Part shown: positions 41,891 through 51,336 of the stretch, in pieces
Numbering within the stretch: the first letter of the stretch is position 1
Layout: each line of letters starts with the position of its first letter
Origin: QAMX01 sp964515055
GTDB lineage: Bacteria > Bacillota > Clostridia > Oscillospirales > QAMX01
Assembly (NCBI GenBank): GCA_964515055.1
Contig: CAZEUG010000005.1
Coordinates: forward strand, 1-64,000
Direction of reading: 5' to 3'
Length of the DNA: 64,000 bases
Made by a program: the position numbers and the translations under genes
Notes under the pieces: generated by a model
The model's database searches: none
Told to the model about the DNA's origin: nothing
What the model saw: the letters and a program-made list of their open reading frames with translations, nothing else

Positions 41891-44302
41891 ATGAATTACA
41901 GCGAACACAAACGGATTGACAAAAAATGGCAGGACAAATGGTATGGTGAAAATGTATTCCATGCAAAGGATGAGCTTGATCGCCCCAAATTCTATGCGCT
42001 GATTGAGTTCCCGTATCCGTCCGGCATGGGCCTGCACGTCGGTCATACCCGTCCATACACCGCTTTGGATGTCGTGAGCCGGAAATTGCGGATGGATGGA
42101 TACAATGTCCTGTTCCCGATGGGGTGGGATGCCTTTGGCCTGCCGACGGAGAACTACGCCATCAAAAATCATGTCCACCCGGCCGTTGTGACCAAACAGA
42201 ATATTCAGAACTTCAAAAAGCAGTCCATGGCTCTGGGCTACAGCTTTGACTGGGATCGCGAAATCAATACTACAGACCCGGAGTACTATAAGTGGACGCA
42301 ATGGATTTTTCTGAAGCTCTATGAACATGGCCTCGCCTATAAGAAAAAGATGAGCGTCAACTGGTGTACATCGTGCCTGTGCGTACTGGCAAATGAAGAG
42401 GTCGTGGATGGCGTCTGCGAGCGCTGCGGTGCGCCGGTCGTTCACAAGGACAAAGAACAGTGGATGCTCAAAATCACGGCCTATGCAGATCAACTGCTGG
42501 AAGGCCTCGAGCACGTTGACTTCCCGGAACGCGTCAAAACGCAGACGGTCAACTGGATTGGCCGATCGGTCGGCGCAGAAGTGGACTTTGATACCAATGT
42601 TGGAGAGACGCTGCGCATTTTTACCACGCGGCCAGATACGTTGTTCGGCGCAACCTATATGGTTGTTTCGCCGGAACACCCGATGCTCGACAAATACAGC
42701 GATCGAATCGCGAACATCGATGATGTCATGGCATATCGCGCTGTTTCTGCGCGCAAGAGCGATTTTGAACGGACAGAACTGAGCAAGGAAAAGACCGGCG
42801 TTCGGATTGACGGCATCACGGCGATTAACCCGGTCAACGGAAAGGAAATTCCGATTTTTGTTTCGGACTATGTTCTGATGTCCTACGGTACCGGCGCGAT
42901 CATGGCCGTCCCGGCGCACGACGAACGCGACTATGCCTTTGCGAAAAAATTTGACCTCCCGATCATCGAAGTTGTTGCCGGCGGCGATATCAGTGAAGCG
43001 GCCTTTACAGACTGCGAGACCGGTGTGATGGTGAACTCCGGCTTCCTGGATGGAATGTCGGTTGCAGAGGCCAAGAAAGCCATCATTGCAGAACTGACCA
43101 AAACGGGCAAAGGCCAGGAGAAGGTCAATTACAAGCTCCGCGACTGGGTTTTTGCCCGCCAGCGTTATTGGGGCGAACCGGTTCCGCTCGTCTGGTGTGA
43201 TCACTGCGGCAAGTATGTCCCGATTCCGTATGAACAGCTGCCGGTTCTGCTGCCCAATGTTGACAGCTATGAGCCGACTGAAAACGGTGAATCCCCGCTG
43301 GCACGTATCACCGACTGGGTCAACACAACCTGTCCGGTTTGCGGCGGCCCGGCACGCCGTGAAACAGATACCATGCCGCAATGGGCGGGTTCCTCCTGGT
43401 ACTTCCTGCGCTATACAGATCCGCACAATCCGGAAGCACTTGCTTCGCCGGAAGCACTGAATCAGTGGATGCCGGTTGACTGGTATAACGGCGGAATGGA
43501 GCATACAACACTGCACCTGCTGTATTCCAGATTCTGGCACAAGTTCCTGTACGATATTGGCGTGGTCAATACACCGGAACCGTATAAGAAACGAACCAGT
43601 CATGGTATGATTCTCGGCGAAGACGGTGAAAAGATGTCCAAGAGTCGGGGCAACGTTATCAACCCGGACGACGTCATTTCCGAATACGGCGCAGATACAC
43701 TTCGCCTGTATATCATGTTCATTGGCGACTTCGAAAAGACCGTTACCTGGAACACCAAGGCCGTCAAGGGCTGCCAGCGCTTTATTGACCGCGTATGCGC
43801 CCTGGGCGAACACCTGGTACCGGGAACAGCCTACTCCAAGGAACTCGAAACGGCCATGCACCAGACGATTCAAAAGGTGACAGCTGATATCGGCGCCATG
43901 AAATTCAATACGGCGATTGCTGCGATGATGACCTTTGTCAATACAGTGTATGACCACGGCGGCGTGATCAACGAAGCGGAATACAAGACCCTGCTGACCC
44001 TGCTGAACCCGTTTGCACCGCACATCACCGAAGAACTGTTTGAGCGCTTTGGTGAAGGAATGCTCTGCCAGACAAAATGGCCGTCCTATGACGAAAGCAA
44101 AACCGTGGAGGATTCTGTCACAGTTGCCGTGCAGATCAATGGCAAACTCCGCGCAACCATTACCTTGCCGAGAGACTGCGACAATGCAGACGCTGAAAAA
44201 CAGGCGCTGTCCGAGCCGAAGGTTGCACAGGCACTGGAAGGCAAGACACTGATGAAGGTGATTGTCGTTCGAAATAAGATCGTGAACGTCGTCGCAAAAT
44301 AA
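41891..44302 (+). CDS. leuS: Leucyl-tRNA synthetase
   Basis: 803 aa class I synthetase, bacterial type. MNYSEHKRIDKKWQDKW starts the family; YPSGMGLHVGHTRPYTA has the HIGH-equivalent HVGH near residue 50; TTRPDTLFGATYMVVSP and the MAVPAHDERDY stretch form the CP1 editing domain; leucine-specific insert near residue 540; EKMSKSRGN (KMSKS) near 580. A GTG 13 codons upstream is in frame but badly placed to its RBS. Last of the LCP-rsfS-leuS unit. Confidence 0.97.
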   Translation: MNYSEHKRIDKKWQDKWYGENVFHAKDELDRPKFYALIEFPYPSGMGLHVGHTRPYTALDVVSRKLRMDGYNVLFPMGWDAFGLPTENYAIKNHVHPAVVTKQNIQNFKKQSMALGYSFDWDREINTTDPEYYKWTQWIFLKLYEHGLAYKKKMSVNWCTSCLCVLANEEVVDGVCERCGAPVVHKDKEQWMLKITAYADQLLEGLEHVDFPERVKTQTVNWIGRSVGAEVDFDTNVGETLRIFTTRPDTLFGATYMVVSPEHPMLDKYSDRIANIDDVMAYRAVSARKSDFERTELSKEKTGVRIDGITAINPVNGKEIPIFVSDYVLMSYGTGAIMAVPAHDERDYAFAKKFDLPIIEVVAGGDISEAAFTDCETGVMVNSGFLDGMSVAEAKKAIIAELTKTGKGQEKVNYKLRDWVFARQRYWGEPVPLVWCDHCGKYVPIPYEQLPVLLPNVDSYEPTENGESPLARITDWVNTTCPVCGGPARRETDTMPQWAGSSWYFLRYTDPHNPEALASPEALNQWMPVDWYNGGMEHTTLHLLYSRFWHKFLYDIGVVNTPEPYKKRTSHGMILGEDGEKMSKSRGNVINPDDVISEYGADTLRLYIMFIGDFEKTVTWNTKAVKGCQRFIDRVCALGEHLVPGTAYSKELETAMHQTIQKVTADIGAMKFNTAIAAMMTFVNTVYDHGGVINEAEYKTLLTLLNPFAPHITEELFERFGEGMLCQTKWPSYDESKTVEDSVTVAVQINGKLRATITLPRDCDNADAEKQALSEPKVAQALEGKTLMKVIVVRNKIVNVVAK

Positions 44303-44370
44303 CGGCTGGCGTCGCGCTCCAATCATAACCAGTTTTTTTGAGTCAATTTGTAAATTGTCTCGGAACTCTA

Positions 44371-44399
44371 TTGACAAACGCCTCGACTTCATGTATAAT
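44371..44399 (+). promoter_or_regulatory. Sigma-A promoter of rpsU
   Basis: TTGACA (44371-44376), 17 bp, TATAAT (44394-44399), both perfect. The leader to 44509 contains a hairpin TTGGTGC-tt-GCACCGA. Confidence 0.92.
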
Positions 44400-44509
44400 A
44401 TTACTATTGTATAGGACGGTCGATTGGTGCTTGCACCGATTGAACCTTCCGATGCAATCGAAATCACCAAACGCAGCGCAAAACCTGCGATGCGGAGGGA
44501 GGGAAATCC

Positions 44510-44686
44510 GTGTCTGAGATCCATCTGAAGGAAAACGAATCGTTGGATAATGCGCTCCGCAGATTCAAACGGTCATGTGCGAAGTCGGGTGTTTTGTCCG
44601 AACTCCGCAAGAGAGAGCACTATGAAAGCCCGAGTGTCAAACGCCGCAAAAAGGCTGAAGCCGCAAGGAAAAAGAAGTACAGATAG
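44510..44686 (+). CDS. rpsU: 30S ribosomal protein S21
   Basis: 58 aa, easily missed for its size. MSEIHLKENESLDNALRRFK, then the family RRFKRSCAKSGVLSELRKRE and the basic end KKAEAARKKKYR. GTG start with GGAGGGAGGG about 8 nt upstream. Monocistronic: perfect promoter before, terminator 23 bp after. Confidence 0.97.
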   Translation: MSEIHLKENESLDNALRRFKRSCAKSGVLSELRKREHYESPSVKRRKKAEAARKKKYR

Positions 44687-44708
44687 GTTTTGAACGTTCA
44701 AACCGACC

Positions 44709-44741
44709 CGTCCGGCGCTGGAATCAGCGCCGGACGTTTTT
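44709..44741 (+). terminator. Intrinsic terminator of rpsU
   Basis: 12-bp perfect stem CGTCCGGCGCTG/CAGCGCCGGACG with GAAT loop, then TTTTTC. Confidence 0.94.
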
Positions 44742-44775
44742 CTGTCCATCCCCTTTGAGATTTTTGGAGAAATCA

Positions 44776-44804
44776 TGGAAATTTACCATGAAGTGTGCTA
44801 TAAT
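44776..44804 (+). promoter_or_regulatory. Extended -10 promoter of metG
   Basis: TATAAT at 44799-44804 preceded by TGC (extended -10). TGGAAA 17 bp upstream is a weak -35. The leader to 44877 shows no SAM riboswitch or T-box that I recognise. Confidence 0.7.
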
Positions 44805-44877
44805 ACTTATAAACGCAATTTTGATGTGACGCGGTATCAGAGAAAAGCTTGTGCATCAGGAGAGGAAAATCAAAACA

Positions 44878-46806
44878 ATGAATCAGGAAAAATTTTATAT
44901 TACAACTGCAATTGCCTATACCTCACGTGTACCGCATATCGGAAACACCTATGAGGCGGTTCTGGCAGATGCGATTGCACGTTATAAACGACTGACCGGC
45001 TACGACGTCTTTTTTATGACGGGTACCGATGAACACGGGAAAAAGATTCAGCAGCAGGCTGAAGCGGCCGGTGTGACGCCGAAAGAGCACGTGGATCATA
45101 TCGCCGGAGAGGTTCGTCGCATCTGGGATCTGATGAATGTCTCCTACGATAAATTCATCCGGACCACCGATGAATTCCATGAAAAAAGCGTATCTGAAAT
45201 CTTCAAACGCCTCTATGATCAGGGGGATATCTATAAGTCCAAATACACCGGCCACTACTGCGTTTCATGTGAGTCCTTTTTCACGGATGCTCAGTTGAAA
45301 GACGGAAAATGCCCGGACTGCGGCGGCCCGGTGGAACCGGCCAGCGAGGAAGCGTATTTCCTGCGCCTTTCCAAATATGCGGATCGCCTGATGCAGTATA
45401 TTGAAGAGAATCCGGAGTTTATTCAGCCGAAGGCTCGCCGCAATGAAATGGTCAATAACTTTCTGAAACCGGGGCTCATGGATCTCTGTGTCTCCCGCTC
45501 GACCTTTACGTGGGGGATTCCGGTCGAATTCGACCCGGGCCATGTCATTTATGTCTGGATTGATGCGCTTTCCAACTATATTACCGGGCTGGGCTATCAG
45601 CCGGGCGAGTCCAGCGAGATGTACCGCAAATACTGGCCGGCAGATGTCCATCTGATCGGTAAGGACATCATGCGTTTCCATACCATCTATTGGCCGATTA
45701 TCCTGATGGCACTCGGCGAACCGCTGCCGAAAAAGATCTTCGGTCATCCGTGGCTCCTGATGAATGGCGAAAAAATGTCCAAATCCAAGGGCAACGTGAT
45801 CTATGCTGATGAACTGGTGCATTATTTTGGCGTGGATGCGGTACGGTATTTCCTGTTGAACGAAATGCCCTTTGCCTCGGATGGCACATTGACATACGAA
45901 CTGGTGGCTGCGCGCTTCAATTCCGACCTGGCCAATATCCTTGGGAATCTTGTCAATCGCACTCTGGCCATGACGGGAAAATACTTTGGTGGCGTTGTGC
46001 CGACCTGTGGCGAATTGGAAGCGGTTGATCTCGACCTGCGCGAGGTCGCACGACATACAGTGGATGCCGTTGAAACAGACATGAACGAGCTGCGCGTTGC
46101 AGATGCCATTGGCGAAATCTGGATGCTTCTCCGCCGTTCGAACCGCTACATCGATGAGACGGAACCGTGGCTGCTGGCCAAGGACGAGGCGAAAAAAGAA
46201 CGTCTGGGAACCGTGCTGTATCATCTGCTGGAGTCGATCCGGACGGCTGCAGTGCTGCTGCAGGCGTTCCTGCCGGATACGGCTGCCAAGATTTTTGCAC
46301 AGCTGAACACCAGCGAGTGCGGGTATGAATCCCTGCAGACCTTTGGCAGTCTGGCATCCGGTCAATCTATCGGGACACCGGCCGTACTGTTTGCAAGGCT
46401 GGATGAAAAGGCTCTGATGGAGCAGATTGCCGCGGATTTTGAAGAAACAGCACCGACTCGCGAATACGCCCCGCTGGAAGACGAAATCACGATCGACCAG
46501 TTCGTGCAGACCGATTTGCGTGCTGCGCGCATTCTGACCTGCGAACCGGTCAAAAAAAGCAGGAAACTGCTGAAAATGACCGTGGAACTGGGCTTTGAAC
46601 AGCGCCAGGTGGTTTCGGGCATTGCCCAGTGGTATCAGCCTGCTGATTTGATCGGCAAAACGGTGATCTTCGTGGCCAACCTGAAACCGGCCAAGCTGTG
46701 CGGCGTGGAGAGCCAGGGCATGATTCTGGCTGTAGACGGCGAAGACGATAGCGCACAGGTGGTTTTCCTGCCGGATTCGACAGAGCCAGGCTCCAAGCTG
46801 CGCTGA
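44878..46806 (+). CDS. metG: Methionyl-tRNA synthetase
   Basis: 642 aa. HIGN motif at residues 20-23 (VPHIGNTYEAV), zinc knuckle Cys128/131/145/148 (CVSC and CPDC), GEKMSKSKGN near 297, anticodon-binding helical domain after 380, and a C-terminal tRNA-binding (EMAP-like) dimerisation domain from residue 539 (IDQFVQTDLRAARIL to GMILAVDGE). ATG 44878 gives the family N-terminus EKFYITTAIAYTSRVPHIG; the TTG upstream frame is discarded. tatD follows at 9 bp. Confidence 0.97.
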   Translation: MNQEKFYITTAIAYTSRVPHIGNTYEAVLADAIARYKRLTGYDVFFMTGTDEHGKKIQQQAEAAGVTPKEHVDHIAGEVRRIWDLMNVSYDKFIRTTDEFHEKSVSEIFKRLYDQGDIYKSKYTGHYCVSCESFFTDAQLKDGKCPDCGGPVEPASEEAYFLRLSKYADRLMQYIEENPEFIQPKARRNEMVNNFLKPGLMDLCVSRSTFTWGIPVEFDPGHVIYVWIDALSNYITGLGYQPGESSEMYRKYWPADVHLIGKDIMRFHTIYWPIILMALGEPLPKKIFGHPWLLMNGEKMSKSKGNVIYADELVHYFGVDAVRYFLLNEMPFASDGTLTYELVAARFNSDLANILGNLVNRTLAMTGKYFGGVVPTCGELEAVDLDLREVARHTVDAVETDMNELRVADAIGEIWMLLRRSNRYIDETEPWLLAKDEAKKERLGTVLYHLLESIRTAAVLLQAFLPDTAAKIFAQLNTSECGYESLQTFGSLASGQSIGTPAVLFARLDEKALMEQIAADFEETAPTREYAPLEDEITIDQFVQTDLRAARILTCEPVKKSRKLLKMTVELGFEQRQVVSGIAQWYQPADLIGKTVIFVANLKPAKLCGVESQGMILAVDGEDDSAQVVFLPDSTEPGSKLR

Positions 46807-46815
46807 GGATTGTCC

Positions 46816-47628
46816 ATGCTGTTTGATACACACGCCCATTACGACCATGTGCGGTTTCAGGACGACCGGGCTGCACTGCTGTCTCAAATGCCGAAAAACG
46901 GGGTAGGGCGCATTCTGAATGCAGCGTGCGACCTGGACAGTGCAGCAGCTTCCAAACGGCTTGCGGAGCAGTATCCGTACGTCTATATGGCTGCCGGCAT
47001 CCATCCACACGAATCTGCCAAGGCTCCTTCGGACTGGGTGGATGTCCTGAAAACCTACCTGCAGGATGAAAAATGCGTGGCAATTGGCGAAATCGGCCTT
47101 GACTATCACTATGACTTTTCACCGCGTGAAACACAGCTGCAGCTGTTTGACAGCCAAATGGCTCTGGCGGCAGAGACCGGCTTACCGGTTATTATTCACG
47201 AACGTGAAGCCCTGACCGATACGCTGCAGATGCTCCGAACATACAAGGGACAGGTGACCGGAATCTTTCACTGCTTTTCCAACAGCGTGGAAACGGCACG
47301 GATTGTCCTGGATCTCGGATATCTGATTGCATTGGGCGGAACGGTTACGTTCAAAAATGCACATCATGCGCCGCTTGTTGCTGCATATACACCAGCGGAC
47401 TGCCTGCTGGTGGAAACTGACTGCCCCTATATGGCGCCGGGTCCAATGCGTGGACAAAGAAATGACTCTACATTTCTTCATTACACAGTTGAGAAAATTG
47501 CAGCGCTGCGCGGGCAAAGCTTTGAAGAAGTGGCGACGAAAACCTATCGGAACGCCTGTCGTTTTCTGAACATACCGGAAGAAGACGGCAGACCAGATTG
47601 TACGGAAGAAAGGGACAGATCAATATGA
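46816..47628 (+). CDS. tatD: TatD-family metal-dependent deoxyribonuclease
   Basis: 270 aa. Metal ligands: LFDTHAHYDH at the start, GEIGLDYHYD mid, IIHEREA, FHCFSNSVET and LVETDCPYMAPGPMRG. TatD enzymes are 3'-5' DNA/RNA exonucleases. The common metG-tatD order is conserved. ATG 46816 has GAGG 7 nt upstream. Overlaps the next gene by 4 bp (ATGA). Confidence 0.95.
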   Translation: MLFDTHAHYDHVRFQDDRAALLSQMPKNGVGRILNAACDLDSAAASKRLAEQYPYVYMAAGIHPHESAKAPSDWVDVLKTYLQDEKCVAIGEIGLDYHYDFSPRETQLQLFDSQMALAAETGLPVIIHEREALTDTLQMLRTYKGQVTGIFHCFSNSVETARIVLDLGYLIALGGTVTFKNAHHAPLVAAYTPADCLLVETDCPYMAPGPMRGQRNDSTFLHYTVEKIAALRGQSFEEVATKTYRNACRFLNIPEEDGRPDCTEERDRSI

Positions 47629-48800
47629 CCACTCTGCGAATGGGAATTGTAGGGATTGGCAACATGGGCTCCGCTCATGTTGCAAGAATCACAAAAGGTG
47701 AAGTCCGGGGCATGACGCTGACAGCCGTCTGCGATACGGATGCAAACAAGCAAAACGCTGCAGCGAAAAATCTGGAAGGCGTTGCGTTTTTTGACGATTA
47801 CAAGAAGCTGGTGGATTCCGGCTGCTGTGATGCGATTATCATTGCAACGCCGCACTATTTCCATCCGGAAATTGCCATTTATGCCATGGAGCATGGCCTG
47901 CACGTTCTGACGGAAAAACCGGCAGGCGTTTATACGGCACAAGTTCACAAAATGAATGCTGTGGCACAGCAAACTGGCAAAGTATTCGGCATCATGTTTA
48001 ATCAACGTACAACGCCCATCTTTGCAAAGGCGCGGGAGCTGCTCCGCGAAGGCCGTCTCGGCGAGCTGAAGCGCGTGGTGTGGATCATCACCAACTGGTA
48101 TCGGAATCAGGCATACTTCGATTCCGGCTCCTGGAGAGCTACGTGGGTAGGCGAAGGCGGGGGAGTCCTGCTGAACCAGTGCGTACACAATATCGACCTG
48201 TGGCAGTGGATTTGCGGAATGCCTGCACGGATTCGCGGATTTGTCGGCTACGGAAAATACCACAATATTGAAGTCGATGACGATGTGACGGTCTATGCCG
48301 AATATCCCAATGGCGCAACGGGAACATTTATCACGACCACCGGCGAGTATCCGGGCACCAATCGCCTGGAAATCAGCGGTGACCGCGGCAAACTGGTCAT
48401 CGAAAACGGCCTGATGAAGCTCTGGGAATATGAAACCTCCGAGCGCTACTTCTGCTTCCATTCAGATACGAATACCCCGAAGCCGGAGATTGTGTACACG
48501 GAGACACCGTTCACGGATAACGGTCCGGCACATACCGGAATCTGTCAGGATTTTGCAAATGCCGTTCTGCACGGCACGCCGCTGCTCTCTCCGGGCTGCG
48601 AAGGTCTGAATTCACTGGAAATCATCAACGCGATTTATCTGTCCGACTGGACAAATTCCATGGTTTCGTTGCCGGTAGACGAGGTGCTGTATGAACAGCT
48701 GCTCCGTGAAAAAATCCGGACATCCTCTCTGCGCGACATTGAAGATGCCTGTCCGTCGAATACGGACACTCTGAAGGATCGCTGGTCCGTGAAATGGTAA
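47625..48800 (+). CDS. Gfo/Idh/MocA family NAD(P)-dependent oxidoreductase
   Basis: 391 aa. N-terminal Rossmann domain MGIVGIGNMGSAHVARIT, the EKPAGVY motif with the catalytic/NAD Lys (LTEKP), IMFNQRT and a C-terminal alpha/beta domain with GGVLLNQCVHNIDLWQWICG (catalytic His-Asp-like segment NIDLW). Members oxidise or reduce sugars and inositols; the substrate is unknown. Starts inside the tatD stop, with AAGGGA as RBS. Not part of the usual metG-tatD neighbourhood (rnmV/ksgA expected), so perhaps a local insertion. Confidence 0.88.
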   Translation: MTTLRMGIVGIGNMGSAHVARITKGEVRGMTLTAVCDTDANKQNAAAKNLEGVAFFDDYKKLVDSGCCDAIIIATPHYFHPEIAIYAMEHGLHVLTEKPAGVYTAQVHKMNAVAQQTGKVFGIMFNQRTTPIFAKARELLREGRLGELKRVVWIITNWYRNQAYFDSGSWRATWVGEGGGVLLNQCVHNIDLWQWICGMPARIRGFVGYGKYHNIEVDDDVTVYAEYPNGATGTFITTTGEYPGTNRLEISGDRGKLVIENGLMKLWEYETSERYFCFHSDTNTPKPEIVYTETPFTDNGPAHTGICQDFANAVLHGTPLLSPGCEGLNSLEIINAIYLSDWTNSMVSLPVDEVLYEQLLREKIRTSSLRDIEDACPSNTDTLKDRWSVKW

Positions 48801-49018
48801 GTCAGGCTCAAACTGCTGAACACTCTCTCACTGAATCGCTGCGGCTAATCCATAATGTGCTTCGAAATGTACAAAAACACGGATTTTACCGGAACGCCCC
48901 CGTGTTTTGTGCGTATAATAGAAAGAGTGAATGTGGCTGTTAGGCGGATATTCTGAGACAAAATGATAGTGTTCAAAAAAAACAGAATATTCAGGGAGAT
49001 AATTGGTAAGAATAGACA
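48801..49018. other. Intergenic region before groE promoter
   Basis: Contains AAAACACGG/CCGTGTTTT arms (48874-48882, 48900-48908), a TATAAT at 48914-48919 without a clear -35, and imperfect 10-bp arms GGATATTCTG (48946-48955) and CAGAATATTC (48983-48992). I find no gene of convincing quality here. The first hairpin may mark the end of the oxidoreductase transcript, though it lacks a U-tract after the stem. Confidence 0.45.
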
Positions 49019-49047
49019 TTGCCAAACGGACGCATTTTGATTATCAT
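49019..49047 (+). promoter_or_regulatory. Sigma-A promoter of groESL
   Basis: TTGCCA (49019-49024), 17 bp, TATCAT (49042-49047). The start point falls on the CIRCE element. Confidence 0.82.
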
Positions 49048-49054
49048 ATATGCG

Positions 49055-49081
49055 TTAGCACTCGAAGCTGAAGAGTGCTAA
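49055..49081 (+). promoter_or_regulatory. CIRCE operator (HrcA binding site)
   Basis: TTAGCACTC-N9-GAGTGCTAA, all 18 consensus bases present. HrcA represses groESL here until heat or unfolded protein titrates GroEL. hrcA itself is not in the window. Confidence 0.98.
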
Positions 49082-49125
49082 AACCACTGAAAAATGACCC
49101 TGGAAACTATAAGGAGGAACACCCT

Positions 49126-49410
49126 ATGAAATTGAAACCGTTGGCCGACCGCGTTGTGGTCAAAATGGTCGAAGCTGAAGAAACGACAAAGAGCGGCATT
49201 ATCCTGACCGCTTCCGCAAAGGAAAAACCGCAGATCGCAGAGATTATTGCTGTTGGTCCGGGCGGCGTTGTGGATGGCAAAGAAGTCAAAATGTACGTCA
49301 ACGTTGGCGACAAAGTCATCACCAGCAAATATTCCGGCACAGAAGTGAAAATTGACGGTGAGGAATACACCATTGTCCGTCAAAGTGATATTCTCGCCAT
49401 TTGCGAATAA
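49126..49410 (+). CDS. groES: Co-chaperonin GroES
   Basis: 94 aa lid of the GroEL chamber. MKLKPLADRVVVKMVEAEE, mobile loop TTKSGIILTASAKEKPQ with GIIL, and KYSGTEVKIDGEEY. RBS AAGGAGGAAC 7-8 nt before ATG. Controlled by the CIRCE element 45 bp upstream. Confidence 0.98.
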   Translation: MKLKPLADRVVVKMVEAEETTKSGIILTASAKEKPQIAEIIAVGPGGVVDGKEVKMYVNVGDKVITSKYSGTEVKIDGEEYTIVRQSDILAICE

Positions 49411-49451
49411 TGGCAGCGCTCTGAGCTTGAAAAAATTAGGAGGAATTATCT

Positions 49452-51086
49452 ATGGCAAAAAAGCTGATTTACGGTGAGGAAGCTCGCCGCGCCCTTGAAA
49501 GAGGCGTCAATAAAGTTGCAGATACTGTGAAGATTACCCTGGGTCCGAAAGGCCGCAATGTCGTTCTGGACAAGAAATTTGGCGCACCGATGATCATCAA
49601 TGACGGTGTTTCCATCGCCAAGGAAATCGAACTGGAAGATCGTTTTGAAAACATGGGCGCACAGCTTCTGAAAGAAGTTGCTACCAAGACAAACGATGTG
49701 GCCGGCGACGGTACCACTACCGCGACCGTTCTGGCACAGGCTCTGGTTCGCGAAGGCCTGAAGAACCTGGCAGCAGGCGCAAACCCCATGGTTATGCGCA
49801 AGGGCATTTCCGCGGCCGTCGCAGCAGCTGTTGAAAACATCAAGCAGAACGCCGTTGCCGTTTCCGGCAGCAGCGATATCGCCAAGGTTGCAGCCATTTC
49901 TTCCGGCAATGAAGACATCGGCAAGCTGATCGCAGATGCGATGGATAAGGTTTCCAACGATGGCGTCATCACGGTTGAAGAATCCAAGACCGCCGAAACG
50001 TACAGCGAAATCGTTGAAGGTATGCAGTTTGACCGCGGCTATATCACTCCGTACATGGTGACCGATTCGGATAAAATGGAAGCCGTCATTGACGACGCCT
50101 ATATCCTGATCACGGATAAGAAGATTTCCAATATTCAGGAAATCCTCCCGCTGCTGGAGCAGATTGTTCAGACCGGCAAGAAGCTGGTGATCATCGCCGA
50201 AGACGTCGAAGGCGAAGCACTGGCCACCCTGATCGTCAATAAGCTGCGCGGCACCTTCACCTGCATTGCAGTCAAGGCTCCGGGCTTTGGCGACAGACGG
50301 AAGGAAATGCTGAAGGATATCGCCATCCTGACCGGTGGCGAAGTGATCAGCGAAGAACTGGGTCTGGATCTGAAGGAAACCCAGGTCACGCAGCTGGGTC
50401 GCGCACGTCAGGTCAAAATCCAGAAGGAAAACACGATCATCGTTGACGGCGCCGGTTCGACAGACGAAATCAAAGCCCGCATCAACCAGATCAAGGCTCA
50501 GATCGAAACGACCACCTCTGAATTCGATAAAGAAAAGCTCCAGGAGCGCCTCGCAAAGCTCTCCGGCGGTGTTGCAGTCATCAAGGTCGGTGCAGCAACC
50601 GAAACCGAGATGAAGGAAATGAAGCTCCGCATCGAAGATGCTCTGAACTCCACCCGCGCAGCTGTCGAAGAAGGCATCATCAGCGGCGGTGGTACGGCCT
50701 TTGTGAATGCTATTTCCAGCGTTGAAAAGCTGCTGAAAACAACCGAAGGTGACGAACGCACAGGTGTCCGCGCCGTCATCAAAGCGCTGGAAGAACCAAT
50801 CAAGCAGATCGCTGCGAACGCAGGCATTGACGGCAGCATTGTTCTTGAAAAAATCAAGAACTCCAAAAAGCCGGGCTATGGCTTCGATGCTTCCACAGAG
50901 ACATATACCGATATGGTCAAAGCCGGTATCGTGGATCCTGCAAAGGTGACGCGTTCCGCTCTGCAGAACGCAGCAAGCGTTGCCTCCATGGTTCTGACCA
51001 CGGAAGCACTCGTTGGTGATATTCCGGAGCCCCCGGCAGCCGCACCGGCACAGGGCGGCATGGGCGGCGACATGGGCATGTATTAA
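49452..51086 (+). CDS. groEL: Chaperonin GroEL
   Basis: 544 aa. Standard motifs: LGPKGRNVVLDKKFGAP, the ATP-binding NDGVSIAKEIELED and AGDGTTTATVLAQ, AVKAPGFGDRRKEML, VEEGIISGGGTAFVN and a C-terminal Gly/Met tail GGMGGDMGMY. RBS TTAGGAGGAATT. 41 bp behind groES; followed by terminator. Confidence 0.99.
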   Translation: MAKKLIYGEEARRALERGVNKVADTVKITLGPKGRNVVLDKKFGAPMIINDGVSIAKEIELEDRFENMGAQLLKEVATKTNDVAGDGTTTATVLAQALVREGLKNLAAGANPMVMRKGISAAVAAAVENIKQNAVAVSGSSDIAKVAAISSGNEDIGKLIADAMDKVSNDGVITVEESKTAETYSEIVEGMQFDRGYITPYMVTDSDKMEAVIDDAYILITDKKISNIQEILPLLEQIVQTGKKLVIIAEDVEGEALATLIVNKLRGTFTCIAVKAPGFGDRRKEMLKDIAILTGGEVISEELGLDLKETQVTQLGRARQVKIQKENTIIVDGAGSTDEIKARINQIKAQIETTTSEFDKEKLQERLAKLSGGVAVIKVGAATETEMKEMKLRIEDALNSTRAAVEEGIISGGGTAFVNAISSVEKLLKTTEGDERTGVRAVIKALEEPIKQIAANAGIDGSIVLEKIKNSKKPGYGFDASTETYTDMVKAGIVDPAKVTRSALQNAASVASMVLTTEALVGDIPEPPAAAPAQGGMGGDMGMY

Positions 51087-51156
51087 GCCCATCGCAGCAT
51101 CTCGTATCCTGCAAACGTTTGAGTGGCCGCCAGGCCATTTCGACATCAGCCATTCA

Positions 51157-51195
51157 GCATCCGTATGGATTCGTATCCATACGGATGCTTTTTGT
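51157..51195 (+). terminator. Intrinsic terminator of groESL
   Basis: 13-bp stem GCATCCGTATGGA/TCCATACGGATGC, loop TTCGTA-like tetraloop region, then TTTTTG. Confidence 0.93.
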
Positions 51196-51239
51196 TTGAG
51201 TCCAGCATTGAATGATGATTTTGAGCAAACTGGGGGACA

Positions 51240-51284
51240 TAAAAAGACCGCCCATGGCCGCTGATTACAGCCATGGACGATCTT
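51240..51284 (-). terminator. Intrinsic terminator of convergent MBL gene
   Basis: Minus-strand stem AAGATCGTCCATGGC with GCCATGGGCGGTCTT (15 pairs, two G-U), followed by TTTTT toward 51241. Sits 53 bp after the MBL-gene stop. Confidence 0.82.
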
Positions 51285-51336
51285 AATTCCGTCAGAGTGT
51301 TGATGAAAGAGTCAGCGCGAAGCACTGCCCGTGTCA

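Noticed and set aside
41759..44524. 921-codon open frame on the minus strand opposite leuS
   Set aside because: Shadow of leuS codon bias; the plus frame is an unmistakable leucyl-tRNA synthetase, and the minus translation is Cys/His/Phe-rich without motifs.
45265..47109. 614-codon minus-strand frame opposite metG and tatD
   Set aside because: Spans two certain plus-strand genes; no protein-family motifs.
48828..49025. 65-codon minus-strand frame before groES
   Set aside because: No RBS, low-quality composition, and overlaps the groE promoter on the opposite strand.
49446..51146. 566-codon minus-strand frame opposite groEL
   Set aside because: Antisense shadow; composition unnatural, no RBS or promoter, and groEL occupies the plus strand.
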